Origin: CAVPLM01 sp963713545
GTDB taxonomy: Bacteria > Actinomycetota > Thermoleophilia > RBG-16-64-13
Assembly (NCBI GenBank): GCA_963713545.1
Contig: CAVQME010000010.1
Location: 248,001-312,000 of the forward strand
Reading direction: 5' to 3'
Length of the DNA stretch: 64,000 bases
Under the pieces are notes generated by a model. That model was not told where the DNA came from. It ran no database searches and saw only the letters and a list, made by a program, of their open reading frames with translations. The translations under genes were made by a program, and so were the position numbers. Each line of letters opens with the position of its first letter. The stretch's first letter is position 1. This document shows, piece by piece, positions 41,969 to 50,559 of this stretch.

Positions 41969-42416
41969 GCAGCTCCACGTCCTTGATCCACACCCTGCCC
42001 TTACCCTCGACCGCCAGGTTGAGCTTGATCAGATCGGGGCGCTGGCCCTCCTTAAGGCGGAACGGGACCTCGTACGAGGTCCAGTCGGTCGTCCCCTTGA
42101 TACTCTGATTCAAGCCTCGGGAAAAGAACTCCCCCCGCCCCGGCAACCGGCACCACATCTCCAAGAACGCCCGGCCCTTGAGGCCCTCGGACTTCAGTGA
42201 CGCCCTATAGGTCAAGAGGCATCGCTCTACGTCCGGATCGGGCACTTCGAAAAGCCGGACTATCTGCTCCTCCTGGGAGTCCACCAGCCAGCTCTTCCCG
42301 TCGACGGCGATGTTGTCGCGGCCCAAGGTGGCGTCCCCGACGCTGAACCGGCGAACAACTTCTGGGATGGCGGTGGGCGCGGGTCTGATGATCAACGATC
42401 TGAGCCAATCGCTCAT
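41952..42416 (-). CDS. Jelly-roll (CBM-like) hypothetical protein
   Basis: 154 residues with a mostly beta pattern: FSVGDATLGRDNIAVDG, LLTYRASLKSEGLKGRAFLEMW, TDWTSYEVPFRLKEGQRPDLIKLNLAVEGKGRVWI. This is the layout of a galactose-binding-like or CBM domain. No signal peptide is present. Ends overlapping the phosphatase gene. It is the last gene of a long minus-strand run starting at 50476. A GGAGG site lies next to the ATG. Confidence 0.6.
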   Translation of the reverse strand: MSDWLRSLIIRPAPTAIPEVVRRFSVGDATLGRDNIAVDGKSWLVDSQEEQIVRLFEVPDPDVERCLLTYRASLKSEGLKGRAFLEMWCRLPGRGEFFSRGLNQSIKGTTDWTSYEVPFRLKEGQRPDLIKLNLAVEGKGRVWIKDVELLKTPK

Positions 42417-42463
42417 CCTCCGGTCTCCTTTCGCCTACGGACGATCGCGGTCAGGTGCGGCCT

Positions 42464-43597
42464 TTAGGCCTTCTCGAACGGGAACGTATACGGCAGCTTG
42501 AGTTCGTCCCGAATAGCCAGTAGCTCGCGCCGAAGGGCGGCGCCCACGGGCGCCCCCTTGTCTTTGCGCTCCAACCAGGCCAGGTGTTCCTTCTCGCCGC
42601 ACGTGTAGATGCGCTCCTTGCCCGGAGCCCTGGTGGAGGCACGCAAAGCACGCAGGATGTCGCCGGTGGTCTTTTTGAAGGCCGCCAGATCGGTGAAGCA
42701 CTCGATGTCGATGGCGAGGAAGAAGTGCCCGAGGGGGATAGGGACGTCCTTGCCCTCTGCATCCTTCCCGCCGAGTTGCTTCAGGAAAGCGGCCTGCGAC
42801 AAGGCCGCCGACAGGATCTCGACGACGGTGGCGAAGCCGTAGCCCTTGTAGCCTCCGGTCTCTTCCGTCAGGCCGCCGATCGGAGCCAGCGCCGCCGTTC
42901 CGTTGATGAGTGACTGGAGGATCTCCACGGAGTCGGTAGCCGATCTGCCTTCCTGGTCGATGACCAGTCCCTCCGGGCAATCCTTGCCCTCCCGAGCCCA
43001 CTGCTCGATCTTGCCGCGCTGGATCACCGAGGTCGCGTAGTCGTTGGTAAAGGGGAACTCCTCATCAGAAGGCATGGCGAACACCAGAGGGTTGGTGCCG
43101 AGCATGTTCTCCACCCCGTGGGTAGGGGCGATCGACGGACGCGCGTTGGTGCCGGTCAGACCGATCATGCCTGCTTCGACCGCCATCAAGGAGTAGTAGG
43201 CGGCGAAACCGTAGTGAGTGGAATTGCGGGCCACCACCATACCCAGGCCGTGCTCGCGGGCTTTGGCGATGGCCATCTCCATGCAGCGCCTGCCGATGAC
43301 CATGCCCATCCCGTCATGGCCGTCGACCACCGCGGTGGCCTTGCAGTCCCGCACGACCTCGAACCGCGTCACCGGATTCTGGATGCCACCTTTGACGATA
43401 CGGTCGTAGTAGATGGTCTTGAGACGGCCCACGCCGTGCGAATCGATACCGCGCTTGTCGGCGTTGATGAGGACCTCGGCGCAGATGCGGGCGTCGTCTT
43501 CGGGGACCCCCACGCCCTTGAAGACGTCCACCATGAACGCCTCGAGCAAGTCGAACGGCACCCAGGAGTAGTCTGCGGGTCCTCCTCCAGTTGTCAT
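42464..43597 (-). CDS. Malate/L-lactate dehydrogenase family oxidoreductase (LDH2 type)
   Basis: 377 residues of the LDH2/MDH2 family, which is not related to Rossmann lactate dehydrogenases: ADKRGIDSHGVGRL with the catalytic His, VVDGHDGMGMVIG, VARNSTHYGFAAYYSLMAVEAG, GTNPLVFAMPS and GGYKGYGFATVVEIL. It uses NAD(P)H to reduce alpha-keto acids. Substrate may be malate, lactate, ureidoglycolate or a sulfolactate-like acid; the window gives no decisive context. Confidence 0.9.
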   Translation of the reverse strand: MTTGGGPADYSWVPFDLLEAFMVDVFKGVGVPEDDARICAEVLINADKRGIDSHGVGRLKTIYYDRIVKGGIQNPVTRFEVVRDCKATAVVDGHDGMGMVIGRRCMEMAIAKAREHGLGMVVARNSTHYGFAAYYSLMAVEAGMIGLTGTNARPSIAPTHGVENMLGTNPLVFAMPSDEEFPFTNDYATSVIQRGKIEQWAREGKDCPEGLVIDQEGRSATDSVEILQSLINGTAALAPIGGLTEETGGYKGYGFATVVEILSAALSQAAFLKQLGGKDAEGKDVPIPLGHFFLAIDIECFTDLAAFKKTTGDILRALRASTRAPGKERIYTCGEKEHLAWLERKDKGAPVGAALRRELLAIRDELKLPYTFPFEKA

Positions 43598-43687
43598 CTC
43601 AGCTACCTCCTACCGAGATGTTCTCGTGTGTGACCGTCACCGGATGCGACTGGTGACGCCTCCACAGTAGCAGACAAAGACCGTGCG

Positions 43688-44200
43688 TCAGCCACCAGGC
43701 CCCGCCCCGATCTCCCGGGGGAGCGGGAGGGCGTCCGCGAACCACTCCTCCTCGCTGAACTCGCTGTCGGTGACCGCGTCGAGCGGCATCTTCAGGTACT
43801 TTCCCCGAGCCTCCGCCGCAATAGACCCATCCTGGAGGATGACCTCACCTGTTCCTTCGAAGAGCCGGCTCGAGTCTCGGGTGATGCGGCCGAAGACCCT
43901 TACCTCGTCGTCAAGAGGCACGGGCTTGCGGAATTTAACGGTGAGCTCCACGGTGACGCCCCAGGTATGCGTGTCCGCGATGTTGACGGCCCGGCCGATG
44001 GTCTCGTCCAGGATCGCCGAGACGATGCCGCCGTGCAGCCGGCCGGGATAGCTCTGATGCTCGGGCCGAGGGCTGAACACGCCGGCCAGATCACCGTTCT
44101 CGAGTTCGAAGAAGCGGGCCTTCAGACCGGCCGTGTTCTCGACCCCGCACACAAGACACATGCGGCTGACGTTCTGGGCGGCCCGCACTCTCTGACTCAT
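43688..44200 (-). CDS. PaaI-type hotdog thioesterase
   Basis: 170 residues: N-terminal CLVCGVENTAGLKARFFELENG with a Cys pair, hotdog helix SYPGRLHGGIVSAILDETIGRAV containing the HGG motif of PaaI-type thioesterases, and ELTVKFRKPVPLDDEVRV. It would hydrolyse acyl-CoA. It follows the nuclease gene after 15 bases in the minus-strand run. Confidence 0.87.
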   Translation of the reverse strand: MSQRVRAAQNVSRMCLVCGVENTAGLKARFFELENGDLAGVFSPRPEHQSYPGRLHGGIVSAILDETIGRAVNIADTHTWGVTVELTVKFRKPVPLDDEVRVFGRITRDSSRLFEGTGEVILQDGSIAAEARGKYLKMPLDAVTDSEFSEEEWFADALPLPREIGAGPGG

Positions 44201-44215
44201 CTATCATTCCTCTCG

Positions 44216-44818
44216 TTATCGATCGCTCGTGTCGCTGCTCTTCGGAGCCCAGAGTCCGACCTGAGCCGCCTTCGCCTTGCGTTCTGCCTCCCGCAATTGT
44301 GGCTGTCGGCTCAGATTGGGAGGATAGTCGTGAGCCTGAGCGTAACCGTCCAGGACCAATCGCTCGTTGACGAAGACTTCCCCCGCCCATACGTAGGCGA
44401 GGAGCCTCCCATACGGGTCCCGCTCTTCCACGTCCAGCTCCAGGCTCACCCGGTCCGATCCAAGGAGGCGCGCGTTCCGCGCTGAGGCCTCCTCGCCCAA
44501 GTACTCGGCCCTCGTCCCCTCGTGGGCAACTTCCGGCGCGTCGATCCCGATGTAGCGCACCTTCTCTTCAGTCCCGTCGGGCATGCGCACCCAGATGGTA
44601 TCTCCGTCAACGACCCTGAGCAGACTGACCTCGATGCGCGAAGGCGGCGTGGCGGTGTCCGACGAGCATCCGAAGCCACACAATCCGACAAGCGCCAGGA
44701 CCGCGAGCAGCAAGACCGCCGCCACCAGAGACCTGGCCGCCGGGGCCTCGCTACCACGGATCCTGCGTCCGCAAGCTGTGAGAAGCGGATCCGCCTTGGC
44801 ATGTCGCTGCCGGACCAT
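44216..44818 (-). CDS. Lipoprotein staphylococcal-nuclease-like thermonuclease
   Basis: 200 residues. A signal VAAVLLLAVLALVGLCGFGCSS ends in a lipobox at about Cys51, preceded by a 30-residue charged region; a later start may be used. The SNase domain follows: VVDGDTIWVRMPDG, KVRYIGIDAPEVAHEG with catalytic Arg, EERDPYGRLLAYVWAGEVFVNE with catalytic Glu/Arg, and KAAQVGLW. Extracytoplasmic DNA/RNA degradation for nutrient use is likely. Confidence 0.88.
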   Translation of the reverse strand: MVRQRHAKADPLLTACGRRIRGSEAPAARSLVAAVLLLAVLALVGLCGFGCSSDTATPPSRIEVSLLRVVDGDTIWVRMPDGTEEKVRYIGIDAPEVAHEGTRAEYLGEEASARNARLLGSDRVSLELDVEERDPYGRLLAYVWAGEVFVNERLVLDGYAQAHDYPPNLSRQPQLREAERKAKAAQVGLWAPKSSDTSDR

Positions 44819-44834
44819 AGTCGTCAGCTCGTCC

Positions 44835-45329
44835 CTACCAGCCCAGAGAGCCCGAGCCTCCCTTGAAAGGTCCGACGAGGTCGGAGGTCACCCACCCCCC
44901 GTAGAAACCTCCGGGTTGCGGCTCAGCCTTCTCGCCATCAACTAGACAGGCGTCCATCTCATGCGGGTAGATGGCGATGTATCCCCTGATCGACGCGAAC
45001 GGGGTGGTCGGTTGGGGGTAACTCCAAGCCGCATTCTCGGCAGTCCGTTCACCGACCGTGATGCTGTAGTAGACAGCCTGGCCCTTCCACTCGCACACGG
45101 TCCGCCGGGGTGACGGGGCGAGGTAGTCCATGCGCACGTCTTCGGGAGGCAGATAGTAGGTGGGCGGATGACTGGTCTCGAGAACCCGTTTGGCCCGGGT
45201 CGAGTCGGCGATAGTCACGCCGTTGAAGACCACATGGATGTGGCGGGGGCTGTCTTCGACCCTTGGCGGGCGGGGGTAGTCCCACACCGATTCCGATCGT
45301 GCGCCGTCTCCGCGCGAATCAGCGTCCAT
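44835..45329 (-). CDS. DUF427-family protein
   Basis: 164 residues matching DUF427: HIHVVFNGVTIADSTRAKRVLETSHPP, TYYLPPEDVRMDYLAPS, CEWKGQAVYYSITVGER, NAAWSYPQPTTPFASIRGYIAIY. The fold is a small beta barrel of unknown role. It sits 17 bases after the thioredoxin-like gene in the same direction and so is probably co-transcribed with it. Confidence 0.88.
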   Translation of the reverse strand: MDADSRGDGARSESVWDYPRPPRVEDSPRHIHVVFNGVTIADSTRAKRVLETSHPPTYYLPPEDVRMDYLAPSPRRTVCEWKGQAVYYSITVGERTAENAAWSYPQPTTPFASIRGYIAIYPHEMDACLVDGEKAEPQPGGFYGGWVTSDLVGPFKGGSGSLGW

Positions 45330-45346
45330 ATTCCCTGCCCTCCAGA

Positions 45347-46003
45347 TCAGTCGAGCGCCCCGACTGCCGCCTCGATCTCGCTCGCAATCATCCCGCCCAC
45401 GCGGACGTCACCGATGCGGCTCTCGGCATCGATGAAAAACGCGGTGGGTACCCCTTCCACGCCGTAGGCTCCGCTTATCTGCTCACCAGTGTCCATCAGG
45501 ACCGGCAGTTCGCTCTCGGCTCCCAACACGGCCCGGACGTCCTCTTCCGTGTCCCATGTGGCCACGATCAGCAATCCGACGTTCTCTTTGTTTTCTCGAT
45601 AGAACCTATCGAGTTCGGGAACTTCGTCCCGACACGGTCCTCAGCCGCTCCACCAAAAGACCAAGACCAGTGGTTTGCCGGCATAGGATTCAAGCGAGAC
45701 CTCTGCACCCGAGAGGGTGGTCCCGCGAAAGTCCGGTGCGGGAAGCCGGTCCGGCGACAATATAGAGGTGGTCGTCGACGCGCTGACGGTGGTGCTCGGC
45801 GTGGATGTGGTGGTGGTCGGCGCTGCCGTGGTGCTGGTCGCCGCCGTCGTGACCGCTGTGGAGGAAGACAGCGCGGGCGCGGTGCTGCCGGCCGAGTCAC
45901 CTGAGGGAACATCGGCACATCCCAGCGCGGCCACCACGAGGAGGCACGACGCTGCCACGAGTAGGCAGCGTCCGCACGCGCCCCTCGGTTTGCCTGGACT
46001 CAT
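45347..46003 (-). CDS. Probable selenoprotein: TlpA-like lipoprotein thioredoxin with UGPC active site
   Basis: The ATG at 46003 overlaps the stop of the MFS gene (ATGA). 218 residues if the in-frame TGA at 45643-45641 is read as selenocysteine (residue 121). Lipoprotein signal (LLVVAALGC, Cys at about residue 28), a Thr/Ser linker, then a TlpA/redoxin domain: LPAPDFRGTTLSGAEVS, KPLVLVFWWSG-U-GPCRDEVPELDRFY, and the cis-Pro motif GVEGVPTAFFID. In the family the motif is WCGPC, so the TGA replaces precisely the nucleophilic Cys, and both halves share one frame. Two perfect hairpins directly follow the TGA. A nonsense mutation or base-call error of a TGC/TGT codon is the alternative. It would act outside the membrane as a thiol-disulfide reductase. 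Confidence 0.72.
45595..45635 (-). promoter_or_regulatory. Candidate bacterial SECIS element (tandem hairpins after the TGA)
   Basis: Counting from the base after TGA on the mRNA: hairpin A has stem TCGGGA (+9 to +14) with TCCCGA (+21 to +26), 6-base loop CGAAGT with G at loop position 2 (+16). Hairpin B has a perfect 8-base stem CTCGATAG (+28 to +35) with CTATCGAG (+39 to +46) and loop GTT (G at +36). Bacterial SECIS loops lie about 16-37 bases after the UGA with a G at loop position 1 or 2; both hairpins meet this. Which one SelB would use is not clear. Confidence 0.6.
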
Positions 46004-47259
46004 ACCGTCTCCGCTTTCGACAAAGGTCTCTTCCGGCTTGCGGCGAAGACGGCCGCAGCAATCGTCCCGACCAGCGGGAACAGGGCCAAGAGCAAGTATC
46101 CAGACAGATAGCCCGGGTCGCCCTCGGCCGTACCGTAAGTGTCCAAGAGCACGCCGAAGAGCCAGGGAGCCAACATGGTCCCCACCAGGTTGGTGAGATT
46201 GAGGAAACCAGTCGCCGGCCCTACCTGCTCGGGCCGGGCCACTATCTCGGGCACGGAACCTATGATGGCAGGGAAGACTACCATCGTCAGAAAGCCCGCT
46301 ACCACCACGCAGGCGATCACCAGGCCCAGCCCGGGCGCCACGGGTGCCAGCGCCGTGGCGGCGAACATCACCGCCATGCCAACCAGAAGGACGAAGGGCT
46401 TGCCCCAGCGAGCCATGGCCGCGGCTCCGGCGACGTTGCCGAGCATCTGCGCCACTCCGATGCCGGCGGTGAGGTACGCCGCGACGGCCAGACTGGCTCC
46501 GCGCTGATCGTTCAGGAAGGCCGGGGTCCACGCCAGCACCCCCACGACGATGGCCATCACCCCGATGTTGACCACGGCCAGCAGGATCAGGCGACGATTG
46601 GCCGCCACGGTCCCCACACGGCGAACCAGAACCGAGAACGAAGCTGCACCCTCAGCATGCTTGGGCCTGAACCTTATGGCCTTCTGAGCGAGAGCGACCG
46701 CTCCGATCACGACGGCGATGGCCGCGGTCGCGAGGAACACCCACTGGTACCCGCCGGCCCCGGCGATGCTGGGCATGATCAGCAGGGCAGCCACCACTCC
46801 CAGACCGTGGCCGGTACCGAATATACCTAGGGCCCGGGCCTGATGGCGAGGCCCGATCGCCTGGGCCATGAGGGGGTTGCTCACCGGGATGACGGTGGAG
46901 CTCCCCGCGCCCTGGAGGAATCGGGCGAAGAGGAACCAGGGGTACGACGCGCTGAAGGCGAAGAGGATCGATCCGAGCGCGTAGACGCCGGCCCCTACGA
47001 TGAGAGTCCGCCCGCCCCAGCGCGCTCCGGCCAACCCCATGGGGATCGCGCCGATGGCGAAGGTCACCATGAAGATAGAGGTCAGGAAACCGATCTGAGA
47101 GGACGAGAAGGAGAACTGCTCCTGCAGATCATCGCCTACTATGGGCATCAAGGACATCGCGATGCTGTTGAGGGCCATGAACAGCATCAATGACAGGGAG
47201 AGGGAATCGGCCCCCCGTCGGGTATCGAGATTAACGCCGCACGTCAGGTCTTCCTGCAT
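46000..47259 (-). CDS. Major facilitator superfamily transporter
   Basis: 419 residues from the ATG at 47259 (GGGGGCC upstream), with twelve hydrophobic segments. The loop after the second segment reads GLAGARWGGRTLIVG, near the MFS GxxxDRxGRR motif. FARFLQGAGSSTVIPVSNPLMAQAI is the usual segment 4-5 signature. It resembles nitrate/cyanate-type and general drug or metabolite MFS carriers. Its stop overlaps the start of the selenoprotein gene by 4 bases, so the two products are made together. Substrate unknown. Confidence 0.88.
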   Translation of the reverse strand: MQEDLTCGVNLDTRRGADSLSLSLMLFMALNSIAMSLMPIVGDDLQEQFSFSSSQIGFLTSIFMVTFAIGAIPMGLAGARWGGRTLIVGAGVYALGSILFAFSASYPWFLFARFLQGAGSSTVIPVSNPLMAQAIGPRHQARALGIFGTGHGLGVVAALLIMPSIAGAGGYQWVFLATAAIAVVIGAVALAQKAIRFRPKHAEGAASFSVLVRRVGTVAANRRLILLAVVNIGVMAIVVGVLAWTPAFLNDQRGASLAVAAYLTAGIGVAQMLGNVAGAAAMARWGKPFVLLVGMAVMFAATALAPVAPGLGLVIACVVVAGFLTMVVFPAIIGSVPEIVARPEQVGPATGFLNLTNLVGTMLAPWLFGVLLDTYGTAEGDPGYLSGYLLLALFPLVGTIAAAVFAASRKRPLSKAETV

Positions 47260-47318
47260 GGCCCCCAGCATATCAGGCGGAGAACCAACCCCAGCCTCGC
47301 GCGCGGGCGCTCGTGGCG

Positions 47319-48125
47319 CTAGTGCAAGTTGAGCCCTCCGTCGACGAGGAGGGTCTGGCCGGTCATGAAATCGCTGTCGGCCGAGGCCAGATAGAAGGCC
47401 GGGCCGGCGAGGTCGTCGGCCACCTCGTTGCGTTGGTTGAGGCACTGCCCAGCCCGGATCTTCTCGGCTACCTCGGCCACTCCCCCGGGTTGGTCCAGAT
47501 TGGTCTGCGTGAGGGTGAACCCGGGAGCCAAGGCGTTCACTCGGATCCCATACGGTCCCAGCTCCCGGGCCATCGCCCGGGTGAACCCTATCACGCCCCC
47601 CTTGCTCGAGATGTAGGGTACGAGGCGCGGCACCCCTTCCCAGAACGTGGACGACGTGACGTTGACGATCTTCCCGTAACCTCCCGCCCTCATGTAGGGT
47701 ACGACAGCCCGCGCACAGAACCACATCCCGCGCAGATTGACGTCGAGTATGTGGTCCCAATCTTCGACGGCCCATTCGTCGAAAAGCCCGGACGTTCGCC
47801 CGGACACCGGGCCCTGGAATGCGGCGGCGTTGTTGACGAGGATGTCGACACGGCCCCCGAACGACCGAGCGAGCTCGGCCGCCGCGGCCTCGCACTCCTC
47901 GAGGCTGGTGACGTCGCAGGTGATGGGGATGGCCTCTCCCCCAGTCTTTGCGATCTCCTCCGCCACCCAGGTGGCACTCACGCAGTTCATGTCGAGCACC
48001 CCCACCTTGGCCCCCTCGGCCCCGAAGCGCAGGGCGATAGAGCGACCGATGCTGTTGGTCCCGCCTCCGCCCGTGATCAGGGCGACTCTGCCCTCTAAGC
48101 GGCGCACCGTTCCCGCAAGCTGCAT
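47319..48125 (-). CDS. SDR oxidoreductase with TGGGGTNSIG nucleotide loop (copy 1)
   Basis: 268 residues from the ATG at 48125 (AGAGGGG upstream). Nucleotide loop ITGGGGTNSIGRSIAL is two residues longer than the classical TGxxxGxG. Other motifs: LDMNCVS after the second strand, LVNNAAAFQG, catalytic Ser in VTSSTFWEG, Y-x3-K in YISSKGGVIG, ALAPGFTLTQ, and C-terminal QTLLVDGGLN. The closest relative in the window is 49676-50476. It lies 16 bases downstream of the aldo-keto reductase gene, so the two probably act in one pathway. Confidence 0.9.
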   Translation of the reverse strand: MQLAGTVRRLEGRVALITGGGGTNSIGRSIALRFGAEGAKVGVLDMNCVSATWVAEEIAKTGGEAIPITCDVTSLEECEAAAAELARSFGGRVDILVNNAAAFQGPVSGRTSGLFDEWAVEDWDHILDVNLRGMWFCARAVVPYMRAGGYGKIVNVTSSTFWEGVPRLVPYISSKGGVIGFTRAMARELGPYGIRVNALAPGFTLTQTNLDQPGGVAEVAEKIRAGQCLNQRNEVADDLAGPAFYLASADSDFMTGQTLLVDGGLNLH

Positions 48126-48141
48126 GGCGACCCCTCTGCTC

Positions 48142-49299
48142 CTAGCCCAGCAGCTTCGCGGCTTTGGCCAACTCCTTAGCCACCGGGATCTGCTGCGGGC
48201 AGGCTTCCTCGCACTGGCCACACTCGGTGCAGGCGGAGGCCGGAGCGGTATGACCGGCATTCAACTCGAACTGGTACGTCGCGCGCTCGGACGTGAGGTC
48301 GTCGAAGAGCGACGCGTTGTTGACGCAACCCAGTATGAGAGGGATGGCTATGCCTTGCGGACAAGGCAGACAGTAACGGCATTCGGTGCAGTCGACCGCC
48401 GTACGCGCTTGGTACGCCTCCCGCACCTGCTCGATAAGCACCAACTCCTCCGAGCTCAGCGCTCCGGCCTCGCCTCTGCCGGCGATCTCCACATTGGCGA
48501 CCACTTGATCCATCGCCGACATCCCGCTCAGTAGAAGACTTACCCGAGGATCGTCCCACACGAAGCGAAGCGCCCACTCCACCGACGTGCGCTTGATGGG
48601 GGCCGAATCCCACAGGGCCTGCACCTCCTCGGGGGCGCGGCCGGCAAGCCGTCCTCCCTTGAGCGGCTCCATCACGATCACACCCAGACCGCGGCCGGCC
48701 GCGTACTCGAGTCCCGCTCTGCCGGCCTGATAGTCGACGTCCATGAAGTTGTACTGGATCTGGCAGAAGTCCCAACCGTAGGCGTCCACTATGGGGGCAA
48801 ACACCGGGGGGTCGTCGTGAAAGGAGAAACCGGCGTAGCGGATCCTCCCGTCGGCTTTGGCGGCATCGAGGAACTCGAGCACGCCCTGTTCGAGAAGCTT
48901 GGACCAGCTTCCTGCGTTCAGGCCGTGGACCAAGTAGCAGTCGATGTGGTCGGTACGCAGCCGCTCCATCTGACCGGCCAAGACCTTGTCCATGTCGCCG
49001 CGGGAACCGATTACCCAGCCGGGGAGCTTCGTGGCCAGGAGCACCTTCTCCCGGTAGCCGCCCCCCAGGGCTCCACCGACGAAGGCCTCGCTGGTACCGG
49101 GAGAATCGAAGCTGGCGCCGTGATAGGGAAAGGCGGTGTCGACGTAGTTGACGCCCTGGTCGATGGCGTAGCGCAGCATCTCCGTAGCGAGAGGGATATC
49201 GATGCACTCCCGGCGGCCCCCGACGACAGGCAGGCGCATGCAGCCGAAGCCGAGGATCGATACGCGCTCACCGGTCTTCCCGAAATCGCGAAACAGCAT
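48142..49299 (-). CDS. Aldo/keto reductase with C-terminal [4Fe-4S] ferredoxin domain
   Basis: 385 residues from the ATG at 49299. The AKR barrel (residues 1-300) has MLFRDFGKTGERVSILGFGC, NYVDTAFPYHG with catalytic Asp/Tyr, and DCYLVHGLN. The C-terminal part carries two Cys motifs: DCTECRYCLPCPQGI and ACTECGQCEEACPQQIPV, one degenerate and one CxxCxxCxxxCP. This COG1453-type architecture couples an AKR domain to an Fe-S module and is frequent in anaerobes. Physiological electron donor and substrate are unknown. Confidence 0.9.
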   Translation of the reverse strand: MLFRDFGKTGERVSILGFGCMRLPVVGGRRECIDIPLATEMLRYAIDQGVNYVDTAFPYHGASFDSPGTSEAFVGGALGGGYREKVLLATKLPGWVIGSRGDMDKVLAGQMERLRTDHIDCYLVHGLNAGSWSKLLEQGVLEFLDAAKADGRIRYAGFSFHDDPPVFAPIVDAYGWDFCQIQYNFMDVDYQAGRAGLEYAAGRGLGVIVMEPLKGGRLAGRAPEEVQALWDSAPIKRTSVEWALRFVWDDPRVSLLLSGMSAMDQVVANVEIAGRGEAGALSSEELVLIEQVREAYQARTAVDCTECRYCLPCPQGIAIPLILGCVNNASLFDDLTSERATYQFELNAGHTAPASACTECGQCEEACPQQIPVAKELAKAAKLLG

Positions 49300-49378
49300 G
49301 GCGCTCCCTTCTCTCTCCACAGTCCGTCCCATGATAGCGACGGAGCCTGCGCGGGCCAAATCGGGCGCGCCCTCGCTG

Positions 49379-49582
49379 TCATTCGTGCAGCGTGTCAGGC
49401 TCCCCCGAGAACGAGTCCAGCTTCTGGACCAGGCTCTCGATGAGGTCTTCCCGTGCCCTCAAGTATTGCTTCAGTTCTCGGGAATCGGTATTGGCGATCT
49501 CAAAGATCATCGCCTTCCTGTACCTCTCGATGACAAAGCGGATGATCTCGATCTCCTTCATGCTCAGTGGCACATCGATCAT
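49379..49582 (-). CDS. Small helical hypothetical protein (67 residues)
   Basis: From the ATG at 49582, with GGAGG upstream, the protein starts MIDVPLSMKEIEIIRFVIERY and continues as a charged helical hairpin (DSRELKQYLRAREDLIESLV). No family is recognised. It lies between the AKR and SDR genes on the same strand. Its helical amphipathic pattern and ribosome site support it as a real gene. Confidence 0.6.
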   Translation of the reverse strand: MIDVPLSMKEIEIIRFVIERYRKAMIFEIANTDSRELKQYLRAREDLIESLVQKLDSFSGEPDTLHE

Positions 49583-49675
49583 GGCGACCTCCTTGTCAGG
49601 ACCCACCCGCTCACGGTGTCTCACTCCCCTCGATGGCCCAACTCTAATCCTCCGCCCGCCGGCCGGGCGACACGC

Positions 49676-50476
49676 CTAGTGAGGGTTCAGACCGCCGTCC
49701 ACCAAGAGAGTCTGGCAGGTCATGAAGTCGCTGTCGGGCGAAGCCAGGAAGAGGGCCGGTCCGGCGAGGTCTTCGGGGACCTCGTTCCTCTCTTTGAGCG
49801 CCTGCCGGTTCCGATTGACCTCGTACCAGTCCCTGGCGTCCTTGGTCAGCTCCAGTTGCGCGTCGGACAGCGTGAAACCCGGCGCTATCGCGTTGACACG
49901 GATGCCGAACTCACCCAGCTCTCTTCCCAGGGAGCGGGTGAAACCTATGACGCCCCCCTTGCTGGTGGTGTAGTGGATGAAACCCGGTACCCCCTCGAAA
50001 AACGTGGAAGAACTGAGGTTGATGACCTTGCCGTAGCCCTGGGCCTTCATGTAGGAGAAGGCAGCCTGGACGCAGAACCACATGCCCCGCACATTGACGG
50101 CCTGCATGTGGTCCCACTCCTCCGGGGTCCACTCGTTGAAGGGCCGCCAGGCTCCCATCGCCCCGAAGTAGGCGGCGTTGTTGACCAGGATCTCGATCCG
50201 CCCGCCAAAGGCTTCGGCCACCTGCTTGGCGGCGGCGTGACATTGGCCCAGTTCGGTGATATCGCACGCTACGGCAAGAGCCGTGCCCCCCGCGGCTTTG
50301 ATCTCGTCGGCCACCCGGGTGGCCCCCTGGCTGTTGACATCGAGCACGGCGACGCGCGCGCCTTCCTGCCCGAAACGCAGGCAGATGGCGCGGCCTATGC
50401 TGTTGGTGCCACCCCCGCCGGTGACGATAGCAACCTTGTCCTGGAGACGTCCCGGAACGCCGGCTGTGTCACTCAT
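49676..50476 (-). CDS. SDR oxidoreductase with TGGGGTNSIG nucleotide loop (copy 2)
   Basis: 266 residues from the ATG at 50476. Nucleotide loop VTGGGGTNSIGRAICL, LVNNAAYFGAMG, Ser in LSSSTFFEG, Y-x3-K in HYTTSKGGVIGFTR, and C-terminal QTLLVDGGLNPH. It is clearly a paralogue of 47319-48125, with the same two-residue-longer loop and matching ends. The substrate loop (DAQLELTKDARDWYEVNRN) differs from copy 1, pointing to a related but different substrate. Confidence 0.9.
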   Translation of the reverse strand: MSDTAGVPGRLQDKVAIVTGGGGTNSIGRAICLRFGQEGARVAVLDVNSQGATRVADEIKAAGGTALAVACDITELGQCHAAAKQVAEAFGGRIEILVNNAAYFGAMGAWRPFNEWTPEEWDHMQAVNVRGMWFCVQAAFSYMKAQGYGKVINLSSSTFFEGVPGFIHYTTSKGGVIGFTRSLGRELGEFGIRVNAIAPGFTLSDAQLELTKDARDWYEVNRNRQALKERNEVPEDLAGPALFLASPDSDFMTCQTLLVDGGLNPH

Positions 50477-50559
50477 TCTTCTCACCATCTCCCAATTCCC
50501 GTGTGAACAAAGACCGGCATGAGGATACTATGTTGGACACTCAGAAGGGGAGAACCGAT

